A DNA stretch of 31,534 bases from contig CAYMRB010000057.1 of the NCBI GenBank assembly GCA_964392615.1, positions 1 to 31,534 of the forward strand, written 5' to 3'. A program made the position numbers and the translations under genes. The notes beneath the pieces are model-generated. The model worked only from the letters and a program-made list of their open reading frames with translations. It ran no database searches and was not told where the DNA came from. Source of the stretch: CAYMRB01 sp964392615. Lineage in GTDB: Bacteria; Planctomycetota; UBA8108. Of this stretch, positions 1-7,104 are shown piece after piece (the stretch's first letter is position 1; every line of letters starts with the position of its first letter).

Positions 1-4
1 CGGG

Positions 5-118
5 CACCGTGCCAAACCTCGGGGCGCAAGCGATCTGCCGTGGCGACGTAGGGGAAGGAGGAGGGAGAGGGAGGGCGAAGACGCGGAAAGGGATGAAGCC
101 CCGAGGTTTGGCACGGTG
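5..118. repeat. 21-bp perfect inverted repeat with 72-bp spacer
   Basis: Positions 5-25 and 98-118 are perfect reverse complements (core CCGTGCCAAACCTCGGGGC). The arms enclose about 72 bp that is strongly purine-rich on the plus strand, including runs of GGG around 51-75 that could form a G-quadruplex. No gene is credible here. It could be a tiny non-autonomous mobile element, a long hairpin, or an REP-like unit. The left flank is cut by the window edge, so a target-site duplication cannot be tested. The repeat itself is seen directly; its meaning is unknown. Confidence 0.8.
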
Positions 119-174
119 GTTGCGCCGCAGGAAGGGAGGAGCGAAACACGCTCAACACCCACAAGGAGGCGGCG

Positions 175-228
175 GGGGGAGGACACCGTGACGGGGGAGG
201 ACACCGTGACGGGAGAGGACACCGTGAC
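175..228. repeat. Three tandem copies of an 18-bp unit
   Basis: The unit GGGGGAGGACACCGTGAC occurs at 175-192, 193-210 and 211-228; the third copy has one substitution. GC-rich fragments resembling it continue to about 290. It lies in non-coding DNA downstream of the metallopeptidase-FGE gene stop. Although the unit is a multiple of three, the open frames through it give low-complexity peptides with no ribosome-binding site or family resemblance, so I treat it as a non-coding minisatellite. Confidence 0.85.
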
Positions 229-292
229 GGGGGCGGGGGCGGAGGCGGAGGCGATAACGGAAACAGTGACGGGGGCGGAGGCCGAGGCCGAT

Positions 293-328
293 TCCGACTC
301 CGAATCCGAATCCGAATCCGAGTCCGAC
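293..328. repeat. Six tandem hexamers (TCCGAN) abutting a stop codon
   Basis: Six consecutive copies of TCCGA plus C, A or G fill 293-328 and end exactly where the minus-strand gene stop (329-331) begins. This array and the upstream 18-bp array make the 3' flank of that gene one continuous low-complexity tract. Such arrays are prone to slippage, so copy number may vary between strains. No function can be read from it. Confidence 0.85.
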
Positions 329-2161
329 TCAGCCGCCCGTCCTCTTCGGAACCGGGCAGCAGACTCGGAACCCGATCTTGTGCGAGCGGTTGCCGTGGCC
401 GCGGTGACGGAAGGAGGCGCGGCAGGCGCCGGGGTAGCTGCGCCAGGAGCCGCCGCGCAGGACGCGTTCGTTGGTGCCTTCGGTCGGGCCGGTGGGATCG
501 GTCTGCGCGGTGCGGTCGTAGTCGTCGTAGCGGTCGGCGCACCACTCGCTGACGTTGCCGTGCATGTCGTGGAGGCCCCAGGCGTTCGGGGCGAGGCTGC
601 CGCATGGCAGGGTCTTGGCGCGATTCACGCCTTTCTTGCCGTCGGCGTAGACGTAGCCGCCGTGGTAGTTCGCCTGGTCGGTCGAGATCGTCTCGCCGGT
701 CGAGAACGGCGTGTCCTTCCTGGCGCGGCACGCGTACTCCCACTGGGCTTCGGTGGGAAGCGTGTACACGCGGCCCTTTTCCTGCTCGGCCGACCGACTG
801 GTCAGTGTCTTGCAGAACCGCTCGGCGTCATTCCACGCGATGTTGACAACCGGTTGTCTCGCTCCCTTGAACTCGTCCGGGTAGTCGTGACCGACTCTCT
901 TGGCGGGGTCTTTCTGCTCGGGATCGGTGACCGCTTGGTAGTGCTCCTGCGAGACCTCGCCGATCGCCATGTAGAAGGGTTCGGTGAGCGTCACCTCATG
1001 GCGCGGATGCTCGTCGTGGAACCAACCCGCCTGCGCATTCGGCATCTTGCAGCGACGGGCCACCTCGAGCGCGGAGTCCCGCGAGCCCATGCGGAACTTG
1101 CCGGCGGGGATCAGCACGAATCGCATGCCAACCGAGTTCTCGAAGCCGACCGGCACGCCGAGCTCCTTCGCCGTCGCGATCTGCTCGGGTGACACCTTGG
1201 CCCACCTGAGCACTCTGTTGAGCGCCGCCTCGGCCTCATGCCGTCGGAATGCTTCGACGACCTCGGGGGGAAAGCGAAACGTCGGCGCCTCAGCCGGATC
1301 GAATCCCTTCAGGTGCGGTTGATTCAATCGCTTCGCAATCGGCACATACGTCCACGCGTTCTGCCCGAACGACTTGCCGAGCAGCTCGGCGTACTCGGGC
1401 AGGTGCTGCTTCACCTGATCGCGCGTCCGGAGATGGCAAACGTGCTCGCCCTTGGGCCCGAGCGCTTCGAACGAGCTCTGTCCCCCACCGGACTCCGGAC
1501 GAGTCGCGCCGTTGCAGTTGAACCACGCTTGAACGCCCTCGGCCCAGAACTCGCCGACGCCGCCCTCGATCGCGTACCCGCGGAAGCGACCGCTATCCCT
1601 GGCCTTGGCGTACAGCTCTCTCAGCCGCGAATCGAACGGCTTGTCGACGCCGGCGATCACGCCCTGCAGACCGTGGGCGAACTCGTGAATGAAGATGTTC
1701 TCGCCCTTCCAGGGGTCGCCTTCGAACTGCAGCACGTTCTCCTCGCCGCAGCTGACCGAGCCGCCTCCCAACCCGCGGGCGCGGTAGTTCCACCACGCGC
1801 TCATGCCCCGACACTCGGGCAGGTCGTTCTGCATCTCCGTGTAGGCCATGACGCTCGCGTAGAGCCGCCGCTTGCCGCTGAGCTTGTCCATCACGTCGGG
1901 TCGCTTGGCGAGAAGCTGTCTCGCCAGATAGGCGACCTCTTGAAGCGCGTGCTGCGAGACCTTCTCGGAGCCGACCACGAGAAGTCCGTCGGCCACGACG
2001 TGCTGCTCATAGAACGGATCGAGCGTCTTCAGCAGCGCTTCGGCGCGAGCGACGTGCTCGGCGGAGGCTTCCTCTGCCGCGGGGCAGCAGCAGGTCCACA
2101 CGAGACAGCACACGCCGCCGACGAGCATCAGACTGTCGTTTCGAAAGAGCATCGCGTGCAT
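329..2161 (-). CDS. Secreted HExxH metallopeptidase-like / FGE-type (sulfatase-modifying factor) fusion
   Basis: This is a 610-residue exported protein. The ATG at 2161 is chosen over an open-frame start at 2254 because AAGGAG lies 7 nt before it and a hydrophobic, Cys-rich export signal (about residues 8-26) follows at once. Residues 30-320 form a gluzincin-like domain with HEFAH at 159-163; E208 in EFWAEG is a plausible third zinc ligand. Residues 341-605 are an FGE-sulfatase-type (C-type-lectin-fold) domain: MGS, PTEAQWEYACRA, MHGNVSEW, LRGGSW and IGFRV are all visible. True formylglycine-generating enzymes use two nearby cysteines; here C580 aligns with the first but the second position is Arg585, so sulfatase activation is doubtful. 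FGE-like domains lacking that pair occur in other enzymes. It reads away from the haem-protein operon at 2332. Fold assignments are fairly sure; the substrate is unknown. Confidence 0.88.
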   Translation of the reverse strand: MHAMLFRNDSLMLVGGVCCLVWTCCCPAAEEASAEHVARAEALLKTLDPFYEQHVVADGLLVVGSEKVSQHALQEVAYLARQLLAKRPDVMDKLSGKRRLYASVMAYTEMQNDLPECRGMSAWWNYRARGLGGGSVSCGEENVLQFEGDPWKGENIFIHEFAHGLQGVIAGVDKPFDSRLRELYAKARDSGRFRGYAIEGGVGEFWAEGVQAWFNCNGATRPESGGGQSSFEALGPKGEHVCHLRTRDQVKQHLPEYAELLGKSFGQNAWTYVPIAKRLNQPHLKGFDPAEAPTFRFPPEVVEAFRRHEAEAALNRVLRWAKVSPEQIATAKELGVPVGFENSVGMRFVLIPAGKFRMGSRDSALEVARRCKMPNAQAGWFHDEHPRHEVTLTEPFYMAIGEVSQEHYQAVTDPEQKDPAKRVGHDYPDEFKGARQPVVNIAWNDAERFCKTLTSRSAEQEKGRVYTLPTEAQWEYACRARKDTPFSTGETISTDQANYHGGYVYADGKKGVNRAKTLPCGSLAPNAWGLHDMHGNVSEWCADRYDDYDRTAQTDPTGPTEGTNERVLRGGSWRSYPGACRASFRHRGHGNRSHKIGFRVCCPVPKRTGG

Positions 2162-2331
2162 CGGAGGTCTCCTTCGTCTTCTAGGCTGGTCGTGGAACGT
2201 TGTATCACAAGTCGCCCTCTCGAATCCCATCGTGGGCGCGATTCGCGCTACCAAGACCCTACCGTTTCGGCTAGATTGGTAGTCGCCGGTTCGGACAAGA
2301 TGCTGACTTGACTCCGACAGGAGAGCCCTCG

Positions 2332-5229
2332 ATGAAGAGCGCCAGGCTCCGAGCGTTGTGGTGCGGCCGCAGGGCTCCTTGCGTCCTTCCCGCGACGTTG
2401 CTCATCGCCTGCGGCGTCGCGTTGCCGGTCGCCGGCGCCGAGACGAAGGCCGAAACGAAGCCCGCCGGGTCGTTCCAATGGCAAGCGTGGGCGTTCGACC
2501 GGGGCAACGCCGAGGTGTTCGCCAACCCGGACATCTACGCCGACTATCGCGACAAGCATCCGGAGCTCGTGGCAGGAGACGGAGGCGAGCTTCCGTGGTC
2601 GATCGAGTACGACATCGACTTCCCCGTCGACGCGACGTACACGCTCCACGTGCGGTACGGGTCGCCCGAACCGCGCCCGGTGGTCGTGTGGCTCGACGAC
2701 CGCCGCGTCGGCACGTGCCTGGGCCGCGCGACGGGCAACGCGCCACCGTTCCTCGATCGGCACCCGCGGCACGACCGGCCTCGACACGCAAAGGGCTTCC
2801 ACGGGGTCGAGTGGGAGGAGGCCTGCGAGCTTCCGGCCACTGCGGGCAAGCATACGCTTCGCTTCACTCGGAAGGGCCGTCCACCACGACTCAGCGCGCT
2901 GCGCATCGAGTCGCCGGTCGCGTTTCCGAAGGATTGGCGGTTCGCTCCACCCGCAGTCCGAGTCGATCGGATCCCTCCCGCTTGGCGCCGCGCCTTCCTG
3001 CCGCCGGATGCCGTCAATCCGGCGACGTTGCGGCCCGCCATCGAGGGCATGACGGCCGACTTCGGTTCGCGCTATCCGAACGGTGAGCGCTACCTGAGCC
3101 GCTTGGCTGAGCTCGAGCACCAACGACGCGCCGCTGACGATGGTGCGCCGGAGCAGAAGGAGGAGGTCGAGAAGGCGCTGCACGCTCTGCAGCAGGAGGC
3201 CGTGCTCGCACATCCGGCGCTCGACTTCGACAAGCTGCTGTTCTTCACGCAGATCGACCGCGGCGTCAGCATCTACACCGGCCACCTCAGCCGGGACAAT
3301 CCGGGCGGCAACCTCTGCGTCCTGTCGCCGGTGTCGCCGGACGGCGAGGTCACCGAGCTGGTCCCCGAGCTCGACGGCGTGTTCGGACGCTATGATCTGT
3401 CGTTCGACGCGACCAGGGTCGTGTTCTGTCACGCCAAGAAGAGCGGCCGGTATCGCATCTACGAGATCGACATCGACCCCGCCACCGGTCGTCGCGCGAG
3501 CGACGAGCTGCGCCAGCTGACGTTCGAGTCGGCCGGTGAGGCGAAAGACGTCCTGCGCTACGGCGGCACCTCCTACGGTCGCGGGTACGACGACATGGAT
3601 CCGTGCTACCTGCCCGGCGGCAAGATCATGTTCGCGACCACGCGCGCCGAACGCGCTGTCCTCTGCGCACCTGTGACCGCGACCACGCTGCACGTCATGG
3701 ATGCCGACGGCAGGAACATGCGCTGCATCTCGAGCGGCCAGGTCAACGAGCTCGCACCGTGCCTCCTCGACGACGGACGCGTCGGCTACACGCGCTGGGA
3801 GTACGTCGACAAGGGATTCGGCAACGTGCAGAGCCTCTGGGCGGTGCGTCCGGACGGCAGCGGCTCGGACCACCTGTACAAGAACAACGTCGTCCGGCCC
3901 GCGTCGATGATCAACGTGCGGAGCATTCCGAACAGCCGCATGTTCGTGACGATCGGAGTCGGGCACCACGGCGGTCTCGCCGGCCCGGTGATCCTGGTCG
4001 ACAACCGGATCGACCGACGCCATCCGCGCAGGATGACGAACATCACGCCCGAAATCTCCTACCCCGGCATGTATCCCATGACGCGAGGCGTCGGCTACTT
4101 CCGCGAACCGTACCCGTTTTCCGAGAAGTTCTTCCTCATCTCGCACAACCCGGCGTCGGAGGCGAAGCCGGCGCGCTTCGGCCTCTACGCTCTGGACAGG
4201 TGGGGCAACCGAGCCGAGCTCTACTGCCATCCGGAGCTCTCGAGCTTCCAACCGATTCCTCTGCGGCCGCGCCGCAAACCGACCGAGATCCCGCCGGTCG
4301 CCGCGGAGAAGCCGCTCGCTGAGACCGATGCTGCGCCAGAGAGACCGCGTCAGGCACTGGCGACGCTCTTCCTGCAGGACGTGTACCAGGGCCTGACCGG
4401 AATCGAGCGCGGCCGCGTCAAGTTCGTTCGCGTCATGGAAGCGATGAACCTGTCGTGGCACGACGCGTGGCGATCGGGCCAGCAAGGCGACGGCGCGGGC
4501 ATGCAGGCCTCGGCGGTGAGCTTCGGCGCCGACGTCGCGATCAAGAAGATCCACGGCGTCGTGAAGGTCCACGAGGACGGCTCCGCTCTCTTCCGCGTGC
4601 CGGCAGAGAAGAACCTCTTCTTCCAGGCGCTCGATGAGAACTACATGGAGCTGCAGCGCATGCGGACGTTCGTCAACCTGATGCCCGGCGAGAGGAGATC
4701 GTGCATCGGCTGCCACGAGGTTCGCAGGAACGCTCCGAAGTTGAGCCGCGCCAGACCGCAGGCTCTGGATCACCCCGCACAGACGCTCGCGCCGCAGCCG
4801 GGGGATAGCGGCCCGCGCACCGTCCACTACGCCCGCGACGTCCAGCCGATCTTCGACGCGTACTGCGCCGGCTGCCATGGCGGCGCGGAGCCGGCCGCGG
4901 AGCTGGACCTCGCCGATGTGCTGACCGAGAAGTTCAGCCAGTCGTACGAGAGTCTCGCCAAGCGACAATTGGTCAGCTATCTCGAAGGTGGCTTCGGCAG
5001 CGCGAACGTGCCGGCGGAGCTGCCGCTGACGTTCGGCTCGCATCGCAGTCCATTGGTCGAGCGGCTGCGTACGGAGCCGTGCAAATCGGATCTCACGCGC
5101 GAGGAGTTCATCCGCATCGTGACGTGGATCGACGCGAATGCTCCGTACTACGGCACGCACGAAGGCAAGAAGAACCTGAGGTGGAAGGACGAGCCGGACT
5201 TCCGGCCGCTGCCGTCGTCCACCGAGTGA
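2332..5229 (+). CDS. HzsA-related exported c-type cytochrome with beta-propeller
   Basis: This 965-residue protein starts at ATG 2332, with AGGAG 8 nt upstream; a TTG at 2308 in the same frame is less likely. An export signal (to about residue 35, ending near VAGAE) precedes a jelly-roll or carbohydrate-binding-like region (about 45-210). A large WD/TolB-like beta-propeller (about 300-660) follows, with blades such as DLSFDATRVVF and YDDMDPCYLPGGKIMF. Two haem-binding CxxCH motifs sit at 791-795 (CIGCH) and 845-849 (CAGCH). The latter lies in the motif DVQPIFDAYCAGCHGG typical of planctomycete cytochromes. The layout matches the HzsA-related family, named after the hydrazine synthase alpha subunit but widespread in planctomycetes that do not perform anammox. 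No HzsB/C partners are present, so hydrazine synthesis should not be inferred. It is probably cotranscribed with the haem protein 15 nt downstream. Confidence 0.88.
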   Translation: MKSARLRALWCGRRAPCVLPATLLIACGVALPVAGAETKAETKPAGSFQWQAWAFDRGNAEVFANPDIYADYRDKHPELVAGDGGELPWSIEYDIDFPVDATYTLHVRYGSPEPRPVVVWLDDRRVGTCLGRATGNAPPFLDRHPRHDRPRHAKGFHGVEWEEACELPATAGKHTLRFTRKGRPPRLSALRIESPVAFPKDWRFAPPAVRVDRIPPAWRRAFLPPDAVNPATLRPAIEGMTADFGSRYPNGERYLSRLAELEHQRRAADDGAPEQKEEVEKALHALQQEAVLAHPALDFDKLLFFTQIDRGVSIYTGHLSRDNPGGNLCVLSPVSPDGEVTELVPELDGVFGRYDLSFDATRVVFCHAKKSGRYRIYEIDIDPATGRRASDELRQLTFESAGEAKDVLRYGGTSYGRGYDDMDPCYLPGGKIMFATTRAERAVLCAPVTATTLHVMDADGRNMRCISSGQVNELAPCLLDDGRVGYTRWEYVDKGFGNVQSLWAVRPDGSGSDHLYKNNVVRPASMINVRSIPNSRMFVTIGVGHHGGLAGPVILVDNRIDRRHPRRMTNITPEISYPGMYPMTRGVGYFREPYPFSEKFFLISHNPASEAKPARFGLYALDRWGNRAELYCHPELSSFQPIPLRPRRKPTEIPPVAAEKPLAETDAAPERPRQALATLFLQDVYQGLTGIERGRVKFVRVMEAMNLSWHDAWRSGQQGDGAGMQASAVSFGADVAIKKIHGVVKVHEDGSALFRVPAEKNLFFQALDENYMELQRMRTFVNLMPGERRSCIGCHEVRRNAPKLSRARPQALDHPAQTLAPQPGDSGPRTVHYARDVQPIFDAYCAGCHGGAEPAAELDLADVLTEKFSQSYESLAKRQLVSYLEGGFGSANVPAELPLTFGSHRSPLVERLRTEPCKSDLTREEFIRIVTWIDANAPYYGTHEGKKNLRWKDEPDFRPLPSSTE

Positions 5230-5244
5230 ATCCAGCGTGCACTC

Positions 5245-7095
5245 ATGAGGCGAAATCCCACGTACCCGATCGTCGCGCTGCTGGCCGCAGGCATCGCGAT
5301 CACGACGCCATCGCTGACGAGTGCCGATTACGTCGGTCCGGTCGCCGTGACCGCCGCAAAGGACGGATCGACGCTCTTCGTCGCCGCCTCCGACGCGCAG
5401 CAGGTGCTGACCGTCGACGCCGCTGCGGGCCGAGTGGTGCGACGCAGCGACGTGCCGGGCGCGCCGACGGCGATGGCGCTCGGGCCCCGAGGCAACGTGC
5501 TGTACGTCGCGTGCGCGGCGCCACGGAGCGCGGTCTGCGCGATCGACACGGTCTCGGGCGAGGTCGCCGCCTCGATTCCCGCGGGTCATACAGCGACGGG
5601 CCTCGCGATCAGTCCGGACGGCGAGAGGCTCTGGGTGTGCAATCGTTTCGACAACGACGTCGCGGTGATCGACATCGCGTCGAAGTCGACGACCGCGAGA
5701 ATCCCGACGGCGCGCGAGCCGGTCGGCGCCGCGATCACTCCCGATGGCAAGTCGGTCTTCGTGATCAACCACCTGCCGAACGATCCGGCCGACACGTTCG
5801 ACGTCGCCGCGCGCGTGACGGTGATCGACGCTGCGACGAACTCGACGACCACGATCCGCCTGCCCAACGGCTCCTCGAGCCTGCGCGGCGTGTGCGCGTC
5901 GTCCGATGGCCGATTCGTCCTCGTCACTCATATCCTGGGCCGCTACCACCATCCGACGACGCAATTGACCCGAGGGTGGATGAACACCAACGCGGTGAGC
6001 GTGCTCGACGCGGTCGAGAAGAAGCTCGTCAACACGGTACTGCTCGACGACGTCGAGCTCGGCGCGGCGAATCCGTGGGGCGTCGCGACGACCGCGGACG
6101 GCAAGTCGATCTGCGTGACGCACTCCGGGACGCACGAGCTCAGCGTCATCGCGACGCCGGCTCTGCTCGCCGGACTGCGCGCCAGGCCGCGACAATACGA
6201 CTCCGACGTCACGAACGTGTCCGAAGACCTGGCGTTTCTGGTCCCGATGCGACAGCGCATCCGATTGGGCGGCTCCAAGGTCGACGCGAAGATCAACGGC
6301 CCACGCGGCGTGGCCGTCGTCAGCAACCGCGCCTACGTCGCGTCGTACTTCACCGACCGCCTCGCCGTCGTCGATCTGGACGCGCGGCCCGGCGCGCCGA
6401 TCTCGACCATCGCCCTCGGCCCCGACCCGAAGCTCACGCTGGTGCGGCGCGGCGAGATGCTCTTCCACGACGCCGAGATCTGCTTCCAGGAGTGGCAGAG
6501 CTGCGCGAGCTGCCACCCCGATGGCCGCGTCGACGCATTGAATTGGGACCTGATGAACGACGGCCTCGGCAATCCGAAGAACGTCCGCAGCATGGTGCTC
6601 GCACACCGAACACCGCCGTCGATGGCCTCCGCAGTGCGCGCCACGACCGAGCAGGGCGTGCGGGCGGGCATCCGGTTCATCCTCTTCTCGGTCCGCCCCG
6701 AGGAGGACGCCGTGGCGATCGACGAGTACTGCAAGTCGCTCGCGCCGGTGCCCAGTCCCTATCTGGTCGACGGCGAGCTCAGCCCGGCGGCCCGGCGCGG
6801 AAAGGAGTTGTTCTCCGACGAGGAGGTAAACTGCGCGAGGTGCCACCCGGCGCCGCTCTTCACCGACCGGCGCCTGCACGACGTCGGCAGTCGCGCGGCA
6901 CACGATGCCCGCGACGCGTTCGACACGCCGACGCTGATCGAGTGCTGGCGGACGGCCCCCTACATGCACGACGGTCGATACGTGACCGTCAAAGAGCTAC
7001 TGACGACCGGCGAGCATGGCCACAAGGGAACCGGCGTCGCTGAGCTCACCGAGCAGCAGCTGAGCGACCTGATCGAGTTCGTGCTGTCGCTGTAG
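5245..7095 (+). CDS. YVTN beta-propeller / di-haem cytochrome c peroxidase-like protein
   Basis: This is a 616-residue protein with an N-terminal signal peptide (cleavage likely after TSA, about residue 27). Residues 30-390 are a YncE/YVTN-type seven-bladed propeller; repeats such as LFVAASDAQQVLTVDAAAG and LWVCNRFDNDVAVIDI are clear. The C-terminal part carries two haem c motifs, CASCH at 420-424 and CARCH at 530-534. It also has the PYMHDGRYVT signature around Met574, which in the bacterial cytochrome c peroxidase/MauG family supplies a distal ligand to the electron-transferring haem. It should be a periplasmic or surface oxidoreductase. It starts 15 nt after the HzsA-related gene with little Shine-Dalgarno sequence, suggesting translation linked to the upstream gene. 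The two may exchange electrons, which is inference from position and haem content. Its substrate is unknown. Confidence 0.88.
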   Translation: MRRNPTYPIVALLAAGIAITTPSLTSADYVGPVAVTAAKDGSTLFVAASDAQQVLTVDAAAGRVVRRSDVPGAPTAMALGPRGNVLYVACAAPRSAVCAIDTVSGEVAASIPAGHTATGLAISPDGERLWVCNRFDNDVAVIDIASKSTTARIPTAREPVGAAITPDGKSVFVINHLPNDPADTFDVAARVTVIDAATNSTTTIRLPNGSSSLRGVCASSDGRFVLVTHILGRYHHPTTQLTRGWMNTNAVSVLDAVEKKLVNTVLLDDVELGAANPWGVATTADGKSICVTHSGTHELSVIATPALLAGLRARPRQYDSDVTNVSEDLAFLVPMRQRIRLGGSKVDAKINGPRGVAVVSNRAYVASYFTDRLAVVDLDARPGAPISTIALGPDPKLTLVRRGEMLFHDAEICFQEWQSCASCHPDGRVDALNWDLMNDGLGNPKNVRSMVLAHRTPPSMASAVRATTEQGVRAGIRFILFSVRPEEDAVAIDEYCKSLAPVPSPYLVDGELSPAARRGKELFSDEEVNCARCHPAPLFTDRRLHDVGSRAAHDARDAFDTPTLIECWRTAPYMHDGRYVTVKELLTTGEHGHKGTGVAELTEQQLSDLIEFVLSL

Positions 7096-7104
7096 ACTCG
7101 AGTC
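7095..7104. other. 10-bp palindrome between convergent stop codons
   Basis: GACTCGAGTC is a perfect palindrome filling the gap between the TAG of the plus-strand gene (7093-7095) and the minus-strand stop (7103-7105). Only 7 nt separate the two genes. It is too short and lacks a T-run, so I do not call it a terminator. Confidence 0.5.

Larger units (their letters stand above)
1..328. other. Gene-free, repeat-rich left edge
   Basis: No supported gene is present. The stretch holds the 21-bp inverted repeat, the 18-bp and 6-bp tandem arrays, and GC-rich low-complexity sequence. Open frames cross it only because of base composition. Read in frame past the stop at 329, the minus strand gives a glycine/arginine/proline-rich peptide ending after about 60 codons, which does not resemble a protein domain. 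I see no clean intrinsic terminator for the gene ending at 329. Confidence 0.7.

Noticed and set aside
5..118. The inverted repeat as an intrinsic terminator
   Set aside because: The loop would be about 72 nt and neither arm is followed by a T-run.
116..1192. A plus-strand frame starting in the tandem repeats (EDTVTG and SDSESES peptides)
   Set aside because: The N-terminal part is repeat translation and the rest is antisense to the metallopeptidase-FGE gene.
2332..5229. Hydrazine synthase and anammox metabolism
   Set aside because: Only an HzsA-related protein is present. There are no HzsB/HzsC or hydrazine dehydrogenase genes, and this family is common in planctomycetes that do not perform anammox.
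2248..6969. A stop-free minus-strand frame of 1573 codons opposite the two haem-protein genes
   Set aside because: It is antisense to two genes with clear domains, has Arg/Val/Asp-rich shadow composition and no family motif. High GC at third codon positions removes stops from this antisense frame.
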